64,000 nt of DNA from Fremontodendron californicum (Eukaryota; Streptophyta; Magnoliopsida; Malvales; Malvaceae). Every line of letters begins with the position of its first letter. Positions within the stretch are counted from its first letter, which is position 1. The position numbers and the translations under genes were made by a program. Shown here one piece after another: positions 34,803 through 46,499 of this stretch. The notes below the pieces were generated by a model that saw only the letters and a program-made list of their open reading frames with translations, did not search any database and had not been told where the DNA came from. The DNA lies in NCBI GenBank assembly GCA_030761205.1, contig JAULJL010000011.1, positions 10,778,501-10,842,500 of the forward strand, written 5' to 3'.

Positions 34803-36749
34803 TAGATTGTTGCTAGTCCTTAGCAACGACTCAATAAAAATAAAATAAGAAAATCTAATCTAATCCATTTTCGTTGGAAATCACGGTGGCACTTAGCATG
34901 TGACACAAGCCTTTAAACCCCTAGGTGTCCCTAGTGGACGAGTTTAGTCTCGTGAGGGTTTGCTAGAACGATACCCACAAACATTGAAAAACTAAAATAT
35001 AAGTAAACTACATACACTAAAAATATTTACTCCTAATCCTTTCAATATAAATTAGAGAAAATCTTTGAACAAGTCTTATAAACTAATCAATAGCTCATAG
35101 AATTTCACAAAAATTCATGCTTGAATGTAAATAAATGAGTTAAGCCAATATTAACATAACATATTTCAATCAAAATAGTGCATATTCAACTTAATCTCAA
35201 CTTCTCACTATACTCTCATGATTTTCACTCTTTAAAGTAGTGGTAAAGTGTTTACACTCAATCAATCTCATGAAAACAGTTCTACCATATGCTTGCTTGT
35301 CCACCTATTCTCCACTATTTAGATCATACAACTTCATAAATCAAGAGGTCTTTTTTCAAGGTTGTAATGGGGCCAAAGGGTTATAATGTGGTTAAAGAAC
35401 AAAAGGATAAAGATATCACAAAGGTTCCAAAGAGTTCATAGAGTTTAGAGACATAATAAGATCATACGAATAAAACTTCTCAAAACTCTTATAAAGCACA
35501 TAATAACATAGGCTAAATATTCATGTTGAGCCTTTGCTTCATTCTAACCAACTTTGTAACATCTTTTTCTTTACTTTAACTAGAAGTTCAAGAGAAATTT
35601 TTTTTTTTTTTTTTTTAATATGGGAATGTATTTGACAATGATCCCTTTCTTTTTCTCTTGACTTTTGCCTCTCTCCTCCCCCACACTTATCTTTCGTTCT
35701 AACCCAAATTTTCAAAAAGTATCCCTTGTTTTTGCAATATGTCTCAAAATATATAATCCATCTTTAGAACAAGGGTAAGGATATAAGTATATTTAGGCTA
35801 GGTGTAAGTTCTGGTTACCAATAAAATAGCATATTTAATGTAGGCTCAAATTGGCTCACTAGTGGGGATGTTCTCTTAGAACATTAATAATGGATGGCTG
35901 TTTGGCTCTGGTTATAATCCTAATGCCTCTATCATATTCATGTTGTCACATGTATCAATATAGTCTCAAACGGTTTAAAGCAAGTTCTAGAGAATCATGT
36001 AATCATAAGAGCACTCAAGAAAGAAATTAGATTGATTTGTATAATGCATCAATCATTATAGGCTCAAAAACTCACAAGGATGATTATACAAGTCAGATTA
36101 AATCTAAACATGCTTCTTTCTCAATCAACATATCATATTAACATTGGCTCATAAAAAGGTTGACATCAAGCTCAATTCTCATGAAAATCTTCTCACTAAT
36201 AAATCTGTTTTAGACTTATGCAATTCATATCTCATCATTGTATTAAAAAGGAACTAGAACACATTAAAATAATAATAATAATAATAATAATGACTCATAA
36301 AAAAAATAGTAGACAAAAATAAAAGAAATCCTAAATCGTTCCCCCCACACTTAATTCTTACATTGTCCTCAATGTAAGTCTATTAACCCAAATGAAAGAA
36401 TCATGTGTAAGAGAAAAGAACTAATAACATAAGAATAGGAATAACTAAGACTCAAAACAAAACAAACTCATGCAACCTAAATAATCCTAAAATACTAAAC
36501 AAAAATTAACAAGTAAACATAAAAAGATTAAAATCAAACTGACAAGGTATGTCTCAAGTCTCCCTTACTCAGACCTTGTTCAGAATGAATACTTCTAAAT
36601 GGCTTAAAACACATCAATTTTTTTTTTTTTTAAATTAGCAAAATATGTCCCTTACCCCCTACTAAAGGTAGAATTTAGGAGATATTACCTGCAGAGGTTG
36701 CTAACCACTTATTATAACTGAGACACAACAAACAAAATGTTAGATAATG
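34803..36749 (-). other. Long 3' untranslated region of element C
   Basis: Reverse counterpart of 20445-22530 in A, with the same G-rich motifs (near 36340 and 35680) and no ORF. It has a single copy of the segment duplicated in A. Confidence 0.6.
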
Positions 36750-37397
36750 TCACAAAGACAGAGTGCAATCCACTCCTTGCTCGTCCATATCTCTTTTTCT
36801 TTTTCCGAGCGTTTGCGAAACAGCCGTAGCAGATAAATACTCATAAGCTTGGAGCTTTTTGAGTAAATCTTCAATGGTTGTAGCAGAAATTATGGTTCTC
36901 CTTGCCTCTGAAAACATGAATCCATTATCCACAGCATTATCTAAATATGAAAGCAAATTACTAAAATAACCATTAATATTAAGCAAACCAATGGGTTTCT
37001 TATTTGTGACCAAAGATGACCAAGAAGCCACGCAAGCTATTTCTTCCAATGTACCCAGACCTCCTGGTAAAGCAATGAATGCATCGGCAGAATGGTACAT
37101 GATTGTCATCCGTTCAGGGATACTCCAGACTTGTATTTTCTTACCCACGGTAGGTCCACAAAAACCTGTGAATAGTTGTGGCACGATTCCTAGAACTGGA
37201 CTTCCTCCGGCGTGTGCTGCTGTAGCGACTGCTCCCATTAAACCCGTACTACCGCCTCCATAAATCAACTGGATCTTTTGTTGGGCAAGTATTACTCCAA
37301 CTCTTATGGCTTCATCAGCGAATATGTTATTTTTCCCTGAATAAGCACCTCCAAAGACACAAATTTTTTTAATGCGCTGGGACGAAGTACTTTCCAT
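36750..37397 (-). CDS. LOG-like: LOG-type cytokinin riboside 5'-monophosphate phosphoribohydrolase (accessory gene 2, copy C)
   Basis: 215 residues, the same length as copy A, with 10 amino-acid differences. This copy keeps the canonical PGGLGTLEE at 111-119 where A has Ser111. Arg96 and Glu119 are kept, as are the YGGGSTGLMGAV loop and the KRKR near the C-terminus. By eye I count 13 nucleotide differences from A across the frame, 3 silent and 10 changing a residue. It is intronless and uninterrupted, and sits after the zinc-finger gene on the same strand with a kept TTCTCTTTCAG 16 bp upstream of the ATG. This is the better candidate of the two for an active enzyme. Whether it is expressed cannot be told from sequence. 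Confidence 0.85.
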   Translation of the reverse strand: MESTSSQRIKKICVFGGAYSGKNNIFADEAIRVGVILAQQKIQLIYGGGSTGLMGAVATAAHAGGSPVLGIVPQLFTGFCGPTVGKKIQVWSIPERMTIMYHSADAFIALPGGLGTLEEIACVASWSSLVTNKKPIGLLNINGYFSNLLSYLDNAVDNGFMFSEARRTIISATTIEDLLKKLQAYEYLSATAVSQTLGKRKRDMDEQGVDCTLSL

Positions 37398-37923
37398 TTT
37401 TTTTTCAAGTGCCTGAAAGAGAATAAGTACATGGTGTAATATATAGAGGACTGAGTAATGAATCAGACAAGAGTAATAATGTCGCCGAAAGTGTATTTGA
37501 CCTGTCAGAAGAAAATGTTAACCTAACAAAAGATTTTTGCGTGATTTCAGGAAGAAAATCAAAAAGAGAAGAAAAATCAACCGTAAAAGACCAATGCAAA
37601 AAAAAAAAACGAGAATAATTACACAAATCTAACAACACGTAAAATAAACCGAAATAAAGTTATTGCAAATCAAACCAAAAGCTGAGAAGTCATTTATTGT
37701 AGTTGTGATTGTGGCTCACATCTTCCTCTGGTTTTACGTCCAGAAATGGCTTAAACGCCTTCTATGAGTCGAGAATATGCTTCCCATCCAGTTTTCTTAC
37801 AAGCTGGCAAACAGGGTCTTTTAACATCAGATTCCCAAGATGTTGCCATTCCCTTTGGAATTGCGGCCATAAATCAAGAATTTCTCTTTGTACGTCTCCA
37901 CTAGGATGCGTCTCAAGAGAAAG

Positions 37924-38298
37924 TTAGATATTACCCAAATTCTCCTTACTCAGTCCATCCTTAATGAATTCAATTTTATCATCTCGATTAAAGGACGGAA
38001 TCCCAATAGAACGACATTTACCGTTACACGTCCATTGTGCACATTTGTGGCAATTTGAACTCATGCGCTTTGCTCGTCGCTTCTTTGCAAAAGTGCTTCT
38101 ACCTGTACCTGGTAAATGCAAAACAGGAAGATATTCATCTTCACGTACCTTGGCTTCAATTATCCAACGTATGTCTTTAGGAATCCCTTTGTGCATAAGC
38201 ATTCTTAATCTTTCAAATCGAACTTGGTAAAGCTTCAGTAAAATATTTCGAGGAAAAGGAGGGAATCGTTTCTGCAATCTTTTGAGAATATCATCCAT
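37924..38298 (-). pseudogene. Betaflexivirus-like cysteine-rich nucleic-acid-binding protein (accessory gene 1, copy C), truncated
   Basis: The same gene as 18894-19430. It has six substitutions in the first 124 residues, then a stop where A has Gln125 (CAA to TAA at 37926-37924). The truncated product keeps the whole basic patch and all four finger cysteines (83, 86, 91, 95). The lost C-terminal part remains as sequence to about 37760. The open frame extends upstream to 38541, but that part is not in frame in copy A. It crosses the TATA and T-tract region and is probably not protein. Confidence 0.65.
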
Positions 38299-38344
38299 CC
38301 TGAAAAAAAAAATAAAAAAAATGAAAGAGAAATTGAAAGAGAAA

Positions 38345-38352
38345 TTTATATA
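38345..38352 (-). promoter_or_regulatory. Conserved TATA box before the zinc-finger gene, copy C
   Basis: The minus strand reads TATATAAA about 47 bp before the ATG, followed by a CT-rich stretch and a T-tract ending in CAG. It matches 18836-18892 in element A. Confidence 0.5.
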
Positions 38353-38459
38353 CAATATCAGTTTTGTGGGTAGCTGATGGAACCGACTTAAATAATCACG
38401 GAGTACCGTTATCCGCCATTTAACCGGGAAGAAAAAAAAATTATATTTACATCTAGTTA

Positions 38460-38566
38460 TTTCCAAAACAAGTATCAGAAAGAAAAACAACCTCTTCTTG
38501 AGTAACATGATTTTCCAAAAAGAGTTTGAGTCTTTGTCCATTTACCTTGAATACGTTACCATTCTG
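38460..38566 (-). pseudogene. Pol C-terminal remnant fused to gag-protease by a deletion
   Basis: In the right frame this reads NGNVFKVNGQRLKLFLENHV, then TQEEVVFLSDTCFGNN and a stop. FKVNGQRLK is the conserved tail of plant Ty3/gypsy pol after integrase. Immediately before it, gag-protease breaks off at ..NASE and runs into this segment out of frame. The deletion removed about 2.5 kb or more of RT, RNase H and integrase. Confidence 0.75.
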
Positions 38567-40898
38567 AAGCATTATCAAACTCACATTCAATTAAATAAGC
38601 TTCTAAAGGATCATGGAATGTGGTAGTGGTGAGATGTTCATGAACAAGTTCTTCAATGAAATCCACTTCATGTACTTCTGAATCATCACCAGGTTGCTTG
38701 CAAATGTTGAACACATTTAATTCTAAAGTCATATTTCCAAAAGAAATGTTCAAAATACCATTCCTGCAATTTATCAGAGCATTAGAAGTTGCAAGAAATG
38801 GACGGCCTAATATAACAGGAATTTGAACATTTGGATTTGAAACAGGATGTGTGTCCAAAACAATAAAATCAACAGGGAAGTAAAAATTTTCAATTTGAAC
38901 CAAAACATCTTAAACTATCCCTCGAGGAATTTTTACAGAACGATCAGCTAGTTGAAGTGTAACAGGTGTTTCCTTGAGTTCACCTAAACCTAACTGTTGA
39001 TAAACAGAAAAAGGCAAAAGATTAACACTAGCACCAAGATCAAGCAATGCACGTTCTATTCTAGTGTTTCCAATGATGCATGAGATTGTTGGACATCCAG
39101 GATCTTTGAATTTTGGTGGAGTAAGGTGCTGAATGATTGAGCTCACACTTTCTGTCAGAAATGCTTGCTTTTGTACATTATGTTTCCTTTTAAATGTGCA
39201 CATGTCCTTCAAAAATTTAGCATAAGATGGAACTTGTTTGATTGCATCCAATAAAGGAATGTTAATCTTAACTTGTTTGAAAAGTTCATATATTTCTGCA
39301 TTTTGATTCAAATTCTTTATTGTTTGCAACCTTTGAGGAAAAGGAGCAGGATGCATACCTTTTTCTTTGTCCAAATTTTCAAGAAGTTCAGACTTACCAT
39401 CATCCTTACCATTACTTTTCGGAGGGGAAGGAGGATCTTGGTCTTTTGATGGAATCTTTTTGTCAATTGCCTTTCCACTTCGAAGAGTTGGGATACAACT
39501 GGCATTTTCCTGTTGAGTTTCATTGGAGCAAGAAACAAAACATTGAGTAGAAGGGTTAGGCTGAGGTTGAGCAGGAAACTTACCTTTTTCTTGAGTGCGT
39601 AATGAAGCTGTCAATGTGGACAAGGTGTTTTTGATCTCATTGATGTCCTGTGAAGTTTGGTTATTCACATTTGCTTGTGTTTGCATGAATGCTTGCAATG
39701 TCTCTTCCAAGGTTTGTACACGTGAAGGTTGATAGGAAAAAGTGTTGCCCGACTTTTGAGATTGTGGTACCTGAACATGATTATTATTCCGCCAACTGAA
39801 GTCGGGATGATTTCTCCATTCAGGGTTATACGTTTCAGAGTAAGGAGAAGGAAAAGGCTTTTTAAATGTGTTTATGGAATTTACTTGATCATGCAACGCT
39901 TCTTTAAGAATGGGAATGTTTGGACATTCAGAAGTGGGGTGTCCCATGATTTCACAAATTCCACAACTTTTTTAATTTTTAACTGTTTTGACTTCTTTTA
40001 CTTCTCTAAGTTCCATGGCTTCAATCTTTCTAGCCAAATTAGCTACTTTAGCTTTTATCTCATCTTCTTGACTAAAATGATATTTACCTCTGTTAGAAAC
40101 AAGATTAGATCTATTGGAACTTTCAGAGGAATTATCTGTGTGCCAGGCTTGAGAGTTATCTGCCAAATGGTCTAGGTAGTCAAAGGCTTCTTCAGGTTCT
40201 TTTTCTAGAAACTCACCGTTACACATTGTTTCAACAAATTGTTTAGTTTCGGGAGTTAAACTTTCATAAAAGAAACTAATAAGACGCCATTTTTCAAAAC
40301 CATGATGTGGACAAGAACTTAACAAATCTTTAAAACGCTCCCAGCACTGAAAAAATGCTTCATTTTGATTTTGATTGAAATTTTGAATCTGTTTTTTCAA
40401 AGCAGTAGTTTTATGTGCTGGGAAAAATTTCTTTAGAAACTCAGTTTGTAATTCATGCCATGTGCCAATTGACCTTGGTTTTTAATTATGAAGCCAAATT
40501 TTTGCTTTATCTTTTAAAGAAAAAGGAAATAATTTTAGCTTGACAATTTCATTTGTACATTGTTGGTCATTAAAGGTGACACATACATCTTCAAAGTCTT
40601 TTAGAAACGAGTAAGCACTTTCCGATTCTAACCCATGGAAATTTGGAAGCAAAGCTATCATACCTGGTTTAAAACGAAAGTTGTTTGCATTGAGAGGAAA
40701 AATAAAACAAGAGGGTGATGAGCTTCGAGTTGGTTGCAAGTAGTCACGCATGGTGCGTACTTGTCTGTTCTCATCTTCAGCATGAACACTTTCATTATCA
40801 GCCATGGTAGGAGTTGTATTAGAAAGATTACCTGAAAAAGTTTCACAATAAAATCTAACTAAACGACGAGATCTAAAATCACGTCGCCAAACAAGCAT
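38556..40898 (-). pseudogene. Athila-type gag-protease with three nonsense codons (element C)
   Basis: Same frame throughout from 40898, nearly identical to the first 780 residues or so of D. In-frame stops lie at 40484-40482 (Leu to stop), 39974-39972 (Glu to stop, just before the CCHC knuckle CGICEIMGHPTSEC) and 38912-38910 (Glu to stop, after the protease). The protease site LLDLGASVNLLP is present. The likely true start is the inner ATG of MADNES, 31 codons downstream, which has a good context (CTACCATGGC). The frame ends at the deletion junction. Confidence 0.9.
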
Positions 40899-40914
40899 AA
40901 AACAAAGTTAATAT

Positions 40915-41077
40915 ACAGATTAGGCGGTATAACCAGCCAATACAAATAAAACAAAGTTAATATACAATATAAATATAAATATATAGAAAATTAGGCGGTA
41001 TAACCAGCCAATAAAAATAAATATACTTATAAACTTATATACTTAGTATTGCCTCCCCGGCAACGGCGCCAAAAACT
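40915..41077 (-). promoter_or_regulatory. Leader repeats and primer-binding site of element C
   Basis: Minus-strand TGGCGCCGTTGCCGGGGA lies at 41071-41054, 6 bp from the LTR. Two copies of the ATTGGCTGGTTATACCGCCT leader repeat follow before gag. Confidence 0.88.
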
Positions 41078-42551
41078 TGATTGAGACTCAATTAAGAGTT
41101 GTAAACCCAAGTGCAGGTTATGTTCAAGTAATAAATTCTCGGGTGTCCGAGGTCGAACCACAGGGAAGCGTATTAGTAAGTATAAGTTTATAAATATATA
41201 AGAAAAATAAAGTAAACAAGATATTAGAGAACAAAATAAACAAAATAAAATAAAAGAAATTAAACAAGATATAAAAAACAATAAGAAAAGATGTTGAGGT
41301 TAGAGAATCCACTCTTGGTGTTATGCTAAGATTAATCTTGTTTTATTACACAATTGAAATCCACACATAAGGGAGGTTCCAATCGGAAGGTTTAGCAATT
41401 CAGTCCAAATTGTCCAACGTCCATAGCATATGATATTATGTTCATTTGGTGTCCTCAAAACTCATAAAAAGAGTCCAAGCATTCCTTATGCCAAGGTATA
41501 TGTCTACAACAAATCAAGGTTATGAAACCAAGCATTTACTGTGCCATTTTCATTGTCAATAATGAATCAAGATCCCTACTTTACAAGTATGATTTTAAAC
41601 CAAAAGAAAATATTATCTATACTAGTGTTTATAAATGATGATTCATTTTAGCTCATGTTTAAGAGACTAACCTTAGCATTTACCAAAAGCTTCACCTCAT
41701 CACCTCAACAATATGATTAGCAACACATACTAGATATGAATAAAATGAAAAGAAATGTAAGAAGCATAAGTAAATAAAAAAAGAAAACTAGAGAAAAGAA
41801 AGAAGAAGAAAACTTAGAGAATTTTATTACAATGGCTAATATCCTACCAATGTATAATGATACTCTTACAATCATCCAAGGCCCTCTATTTATACACATT
41901 TTGGAGAGCTAAATGACAAGAGACAAGCTTTATAAATTTCAAAGGTAGGTATAATAGGTGGGTGCATTTTTCTAACAATTTTCGTCATATTGTATGACAA
42001 TTCTGATCAGCTAGCTTGATGGTCGATTTTGTCAATGTTGGAGGCTCGATCTAATCAAATGGTCTTCTAGAAAAATATACCCCTCTCAGTTACGGATCCA
42101 TAGCCGTTGGAATCAGATCATTTGCTCATGTGGATCGGAAGATATGGTAAAAATACCAAAACAGGTCAGCACAGACGTCATTGCACATCAGCCAACTTGA
42201 TGGTCGATTTCGCTAGGGAAAACGACTCCGTTTCAAGAAGTGTAAAACATGAAAAAGATAGACATGCCTCTTAACTATGCACTGTAAATATTTCAGCCTT
42301 AATGCTTCAGTGAAACTCCAGATATAGCTGATATGGCAAAAGGTGTCGGAACTGGAACTGAACTGGATTTGCCCTTAATTGTTGATTTAACTTAGTAATC
42401 TGAAATCACTCAAAGAAACTCGTGAAAAACACCAAATTACATAAAAATATAAAATATCATAAACACAATTAGACTAAGCAATAATAACTCGTATTTGACA
42501 CAAAACAATAATAAAACATAACTAAGAACTATATAATTATACGAGTTATCA
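41078..42551 (-). repeat. 5' LTR of element C
   Basis: Partner of 33318-34790. The plus-strand edges are TGATTGAGACTC and ACGAGTTATCA. The TATA box is at 41887-41894 (minus strand). It is followed outward by the target duplication CTCCT. Confidence 0.92.
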
Positions 42552-42690
42552 CTCCTCCACCGAGGCATCAACTTTAAATGAAAACAGTACTCCTCCACCG
42601 AGGCATCAACTTTAAATAAAAACGGCACTCCTCCACCGAGGCATCAACTTTAAATAAAAATAGTACTCCTCCACCGAGTCATCAACTTTA
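42552..42690. repeat. Tandem array (CTCCTCCACCGAGG type), right part
   Basis: About three and a half units continuing the array at 33000-33317 on the far side of element C. Confidence 0.85.
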
Positions 42691-43189
42691 AATAAACTTA
42701 ACGAAATTTGCAAATTCTCAAACGTAAATGTAAACTTCAAAAATCTTACCTTGAATCCCAAAAGAAATCGCTACCTTGCAAATTAGCATTCCAAATTAAA
42801 ATTCACATCCAAATCATATTAAATACTTGAAATAATCTTTCTTGGGTGCAAATACATAAATGCAATGCAGTACATGAATGCCATGAATGCCGATGCATAT
42901 CGTGCAAATGGATGTCATGAATGCTCTATAATAAACAATATCCACTCCTTGAATCTCTTGATCAAAACAAAAGGTTCTCAAGCTCATCATTCATCTCTGT
43001 TTGTACTTGACTTCAAACTGATAGATTGAATCTTACTATCTCTAATTAGTTTCAACCTAAAGATTTCTCTTCTCAAACCAAATCTCTCAAAAACACTAAC
43101 TTTGAAATCTTTCACTTTAAAGACAAACTTAAAATTTACAAAATAAAGGATTCGCAACTTAAAATAACTTGAAAATAAAGGATTCACAT

Positions 43190-43790
43190 CAAAGTACGAG
43201 ATTTCTCACCTGAATAAGGGATTCTCACTCAAACTAAAGGATTCACATCTAAAATAAAGATTCCCCACTAAGCCAAAGGATTCGCACCCAAAATAAGGAA
43301 ATAAGGGATTTCGCACCCAAAATAAGGATTTTCACTAAACTAAGGGATTCGCACCCAAAATAAGGAAATAAGGGATTCGCACCCAAAATAAGGATTCTCA
43401 GTAAACTAAAGGATTCGCGCCCAAAATAAGGAAATAAGGATTCACACTAAATTAAGGGATTCGCACCCAAAAATAAGGAAATAAGGGATTCATACCCAAA
43501 ATAAGGATTCTCACTAAACTAAGGGATTCGCACCCAAAATAAGGAAATAAGGATTCACACTAAATTAAGGGATTCGCACCCAAAAATAAGGATCTCACTT
43601 AACTAAGGATTCTCACTTAAATTAAGGATTCACACTAAATCAAGGATTCTCACTAAAATAAGGATTCACACTAAACTAAGGATTCTCACTTAGCTAAAGA
43701 TTCACACTAAACTAAAGATTCCCACTTAAATTAAGGATTCACACTAAACTAAGGATTCTCTCTTAGCTAAGGATTCACACTAAATCATTC
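43190..43790. repeat. Irregular tandem array of AAGGATTCGCACCCAAAATAAGG units
   Basis: More than 20 short units of GGATTC(G/A)CAC followed by CCAAAATAAGG or TAAACTAAGG, with period varying between roughly 17 and 45 bp. Units become more degenerate to the right. The array lies in the internal region of the Tat-type element and shows no coding potential. Confidence 0.85.
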
Positions 43791-46325
43791 TCGTCTTAAA
43801 AAAACTTACCTTTGAAAAACAATTCATCTTGAATTTTCATCTTAAAAATTTTCATTACTACCAAGGTCTAAACTCATCTCTTCAACCAATGTGCAAAATC
43901 TAAAAGACCAAAATTTTCATCTCAACTGAGGTCCAAGAATTTCTCTTTAAAAAAGTTTGATTTCAAAATTCAAAATTCAAAAATCTAACTCAAAATCTTT
44001 CTCACATGTTAAATGCATGCCATGAAATGCCATGAATTTCATGAATTTCAATTGTGACAAAGGAATACTCAAGCTCATCATGTCATCATCTTTTAATCTT
44101 CCAAACGCTGACTTAGAACTGGATTAACCTCTACTAACTCCATCAGTTGATCACAACACCCTTTCTTTTAGTTCCAAGGCTTTAAACAGATACAATTCCA
44201 AACTTTTCATTGTTCTCATTTCATTCTCCTTTCTTCCCAGAATGTCATCTTTAAGCATATTCAAATTCCAAGTGAAAAATCTTCAATGCCGATGCTGCAA
44301 AAGAACCTACTCTGTCATTTACCAACTTAATAGATTTTATTTTTCAAAACCATTTTCTCATCATGGTAAAAAGCCTTCTCATTCTTTGCCCCAGAAATGT
44401 CACTCTTATCAAACTGGTTCAAAACTCAAATATGCATCTCCTAAACCTGAACGTTCTCATGTTACACTTTTTTGAAAATTCTTTGGAAAGAAAGAATTTG
44501 TCCAAAAAAACTTTTCTCATTTTCAAATCATGCCCCAATGGTAAATCAAAATTGCCCCCAGAAACATCACTATTTTCCATGTTCAAAAATCAAATCCCCA
44601 TTTACTAAACAAAAATGTAACTTTAGATCTTTAAAAAAACTGGTAATTACTGCAAGAATAGACAAGGCGGATCATAATTTGGCTCATTGACTATTTCAAT
44701 TTGTCAAGGTTTTGGTTATCAAAGGGAAGTTTCTTCACATAAGGGAAAAATCAATGTTTCTTCATCTAAACTCACAATGAATTTCCTTCAACAATCAGGT
44801 TTTCACAAAATGTTTTATTTTGAAAACACAATCCATTTTGGCACTCTTTTTAAGTTTCTTGATAAATAGCAATTCAACAAATGTCAAGACTATCTATGAT
44901 GGGTTCAAAATTTGGACAAGAAAAGAAAAGGATTTCCAATTTCGGGCAAAGTCATCCAAATGATGTTGACCTTCTTAAGTTTCTCAAAAGTGTTCGGCGT
45001 TTCCTGGTGGGTTCAAAATATCACTTCTTTTGTACTTCTTGTTAGGCCTTGGCACAGTTATTCAGAGTTGCTTTCAAATTTTTGCTCTAGACTGTCCGTT
45101 TTTGGGTTTTCACCATAGAGCTTCATTCTTTCTTTCTTTTTTTTTTGCTCTATCATGCATTTGAGAATTCAAATTTCTTCAATGACAATTCAAAATGATG
45201 AGATAAAATATGAGGAAAAACTCTTCAGCTTAAACATTCATACTTGATCAAAATGGACTTTTCAAGCTTGTAATGTAGGCCAAGGTTTGGGGTTATGAAA
45301 AAAAGGATAATCAGGCCCAAAAATATGTTTAAAGGTAATTAAACCAAGGATCATTTCTTCATCTCAAAATATCTCATATCTTTCTTTTCATTTTGAAGGT
45401 AATCAAACCACGGATCATTTCTCTTCATGAGGATTTCATCATTTCTACTTCTCATCAAACCATGGATCATTTCTCTTCATGAGGATTTCATCTTGCGAAC
45501 TTTTCTTTTCTTTTCATTTTTTTTTCTTTTTCCTTTTTTTTCATAGGCTTTCCTATCATAAAGTGAGTTTGAAAATTTGAAACTCAATCCATTTCAATAT
45601 TTGCCCCCCTGACATGAGGCAGTTTTTTCGTGGTGTAGAAATATGATCCAAACGTATGACCCTCCATAGAAAGATAATTCTTCATACTTGCCCCCCGATG
45701 TGGAGGGTGATCCTTGGTCAAGGTTCATTCAAAAAACAAGAATCCAATAGGCTCAAAGGGGGTAATAAAGGATAATTTCTCATTTTGTGAAAGGAATACC
45801 AAAGATGGCCATTTCTCATGTTCAGTATGAATATTTCCATTGAGGATCAAACCCCAGGTGAAATAGATAATAAGAATTGCCATTAAAATCATTTGAATAT
45901 CTCATATGCATGATATCACAGTTTATTTTTTTTTTTTGCAACTCATGTGTCCTCTCAATGTGCCTATCCAAATGAAGGCCTAACCCAACAATTCTACTTA
46001 TTCCGGCTTTCTCAAAGTGTCCATACAATTTTATTCGATCATAGAGGAAAACAAATTTTGCACAAGTCGGTAATGGTGTGCAAAGAAAAACATCAGGTCA
46101 TTTGGCTCCTTGGTAATCCTGCCCCAAGATGTGGCAAAGGATAACTGGGTGAAAATGGGTGTTAATCAAGTCAAAGCATTCAAGGATACTGGAAAAATAT
46201 TGCTTTTAAGGTAATTTTTCCCCCAATATGTGAGTAAAGGACACCATTCAGGAAAAGAAAAGTTCGGGCATGGTTGAGAAACTTAAGAGTGATGTGTTTA
46301 AAGCTCTAGATAGCCTTGACATTTA
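43791..46325 (-). other. Internal retrotransposon DNA without a recognisable gene
   Basis: Many short open frames but none with a family match. Repeated phrases such as ATCATTTCTCTTCATGAGGA (45415 and 45467) and TGCCCCC-type motifs (45603, 45690) suggest decayed repeats of the Tat internal region. Confidence 0.4.
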
Positions 46326-46499
46326 TCAAATTACCAAAATCTTGATTCTTTCAAGAGAGGATTCCCTTTTGGCTTTGTAAAGATCTTCAACCATTCTTAT
46401 CAACTTGGAGAGTTGCTCTTTCACATCTCGGATATTATGCCCAAATTCTTCCTGATTGCGCTCCAAAACATCAATTCGTTCCTCCAATCCATACCCCAT
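46326..46499 (-). pseudogene. Short coiled-coil ORF, possibly Tat-lineage Gag N-terminus
   Basis: 57 codons beginning MGYGLEERIDVLERNQEEFG and continuing RDVKEQLSKLIRMVEDLYKA in heptads of Leu, Val and Ile. Tat-lineage Gag proteins begin with a short coiled coil like this, and the broken gag at 30080 has a comparable start. It lies about 1.45 kb after the primer site. Nothing Gag-like follows, so it is either a cut-off gag start or a short leader ORF. Confidence 0.45.

Larger units (their letters stand above)
33318..42551 (-). mobile_element. Element C: young, defective Athila-type retrotransposon with the accessory gene pair
   Basis: A 9234 bp element with LTRs of 1473 and 1474 bp and a perfect 5 bp target duplication CTCCT (33313-33317 and 42552-42556). 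Reading the minus strand, the order is: 5' LTR, primer site, gag-protease with three stop codons, deletion of RT, RNase H and integrase, last codons of pol, zinc-finger gene (one stop), intact LOG-like gene, long 3' UTR, polypurine tract, 3' LTR. I count about a dozen differences between the two LTRs (under 1%), so the insertion is recent. It cannot encode its own RT or integrase and must have been moved in trans. Confidence 0.9.
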
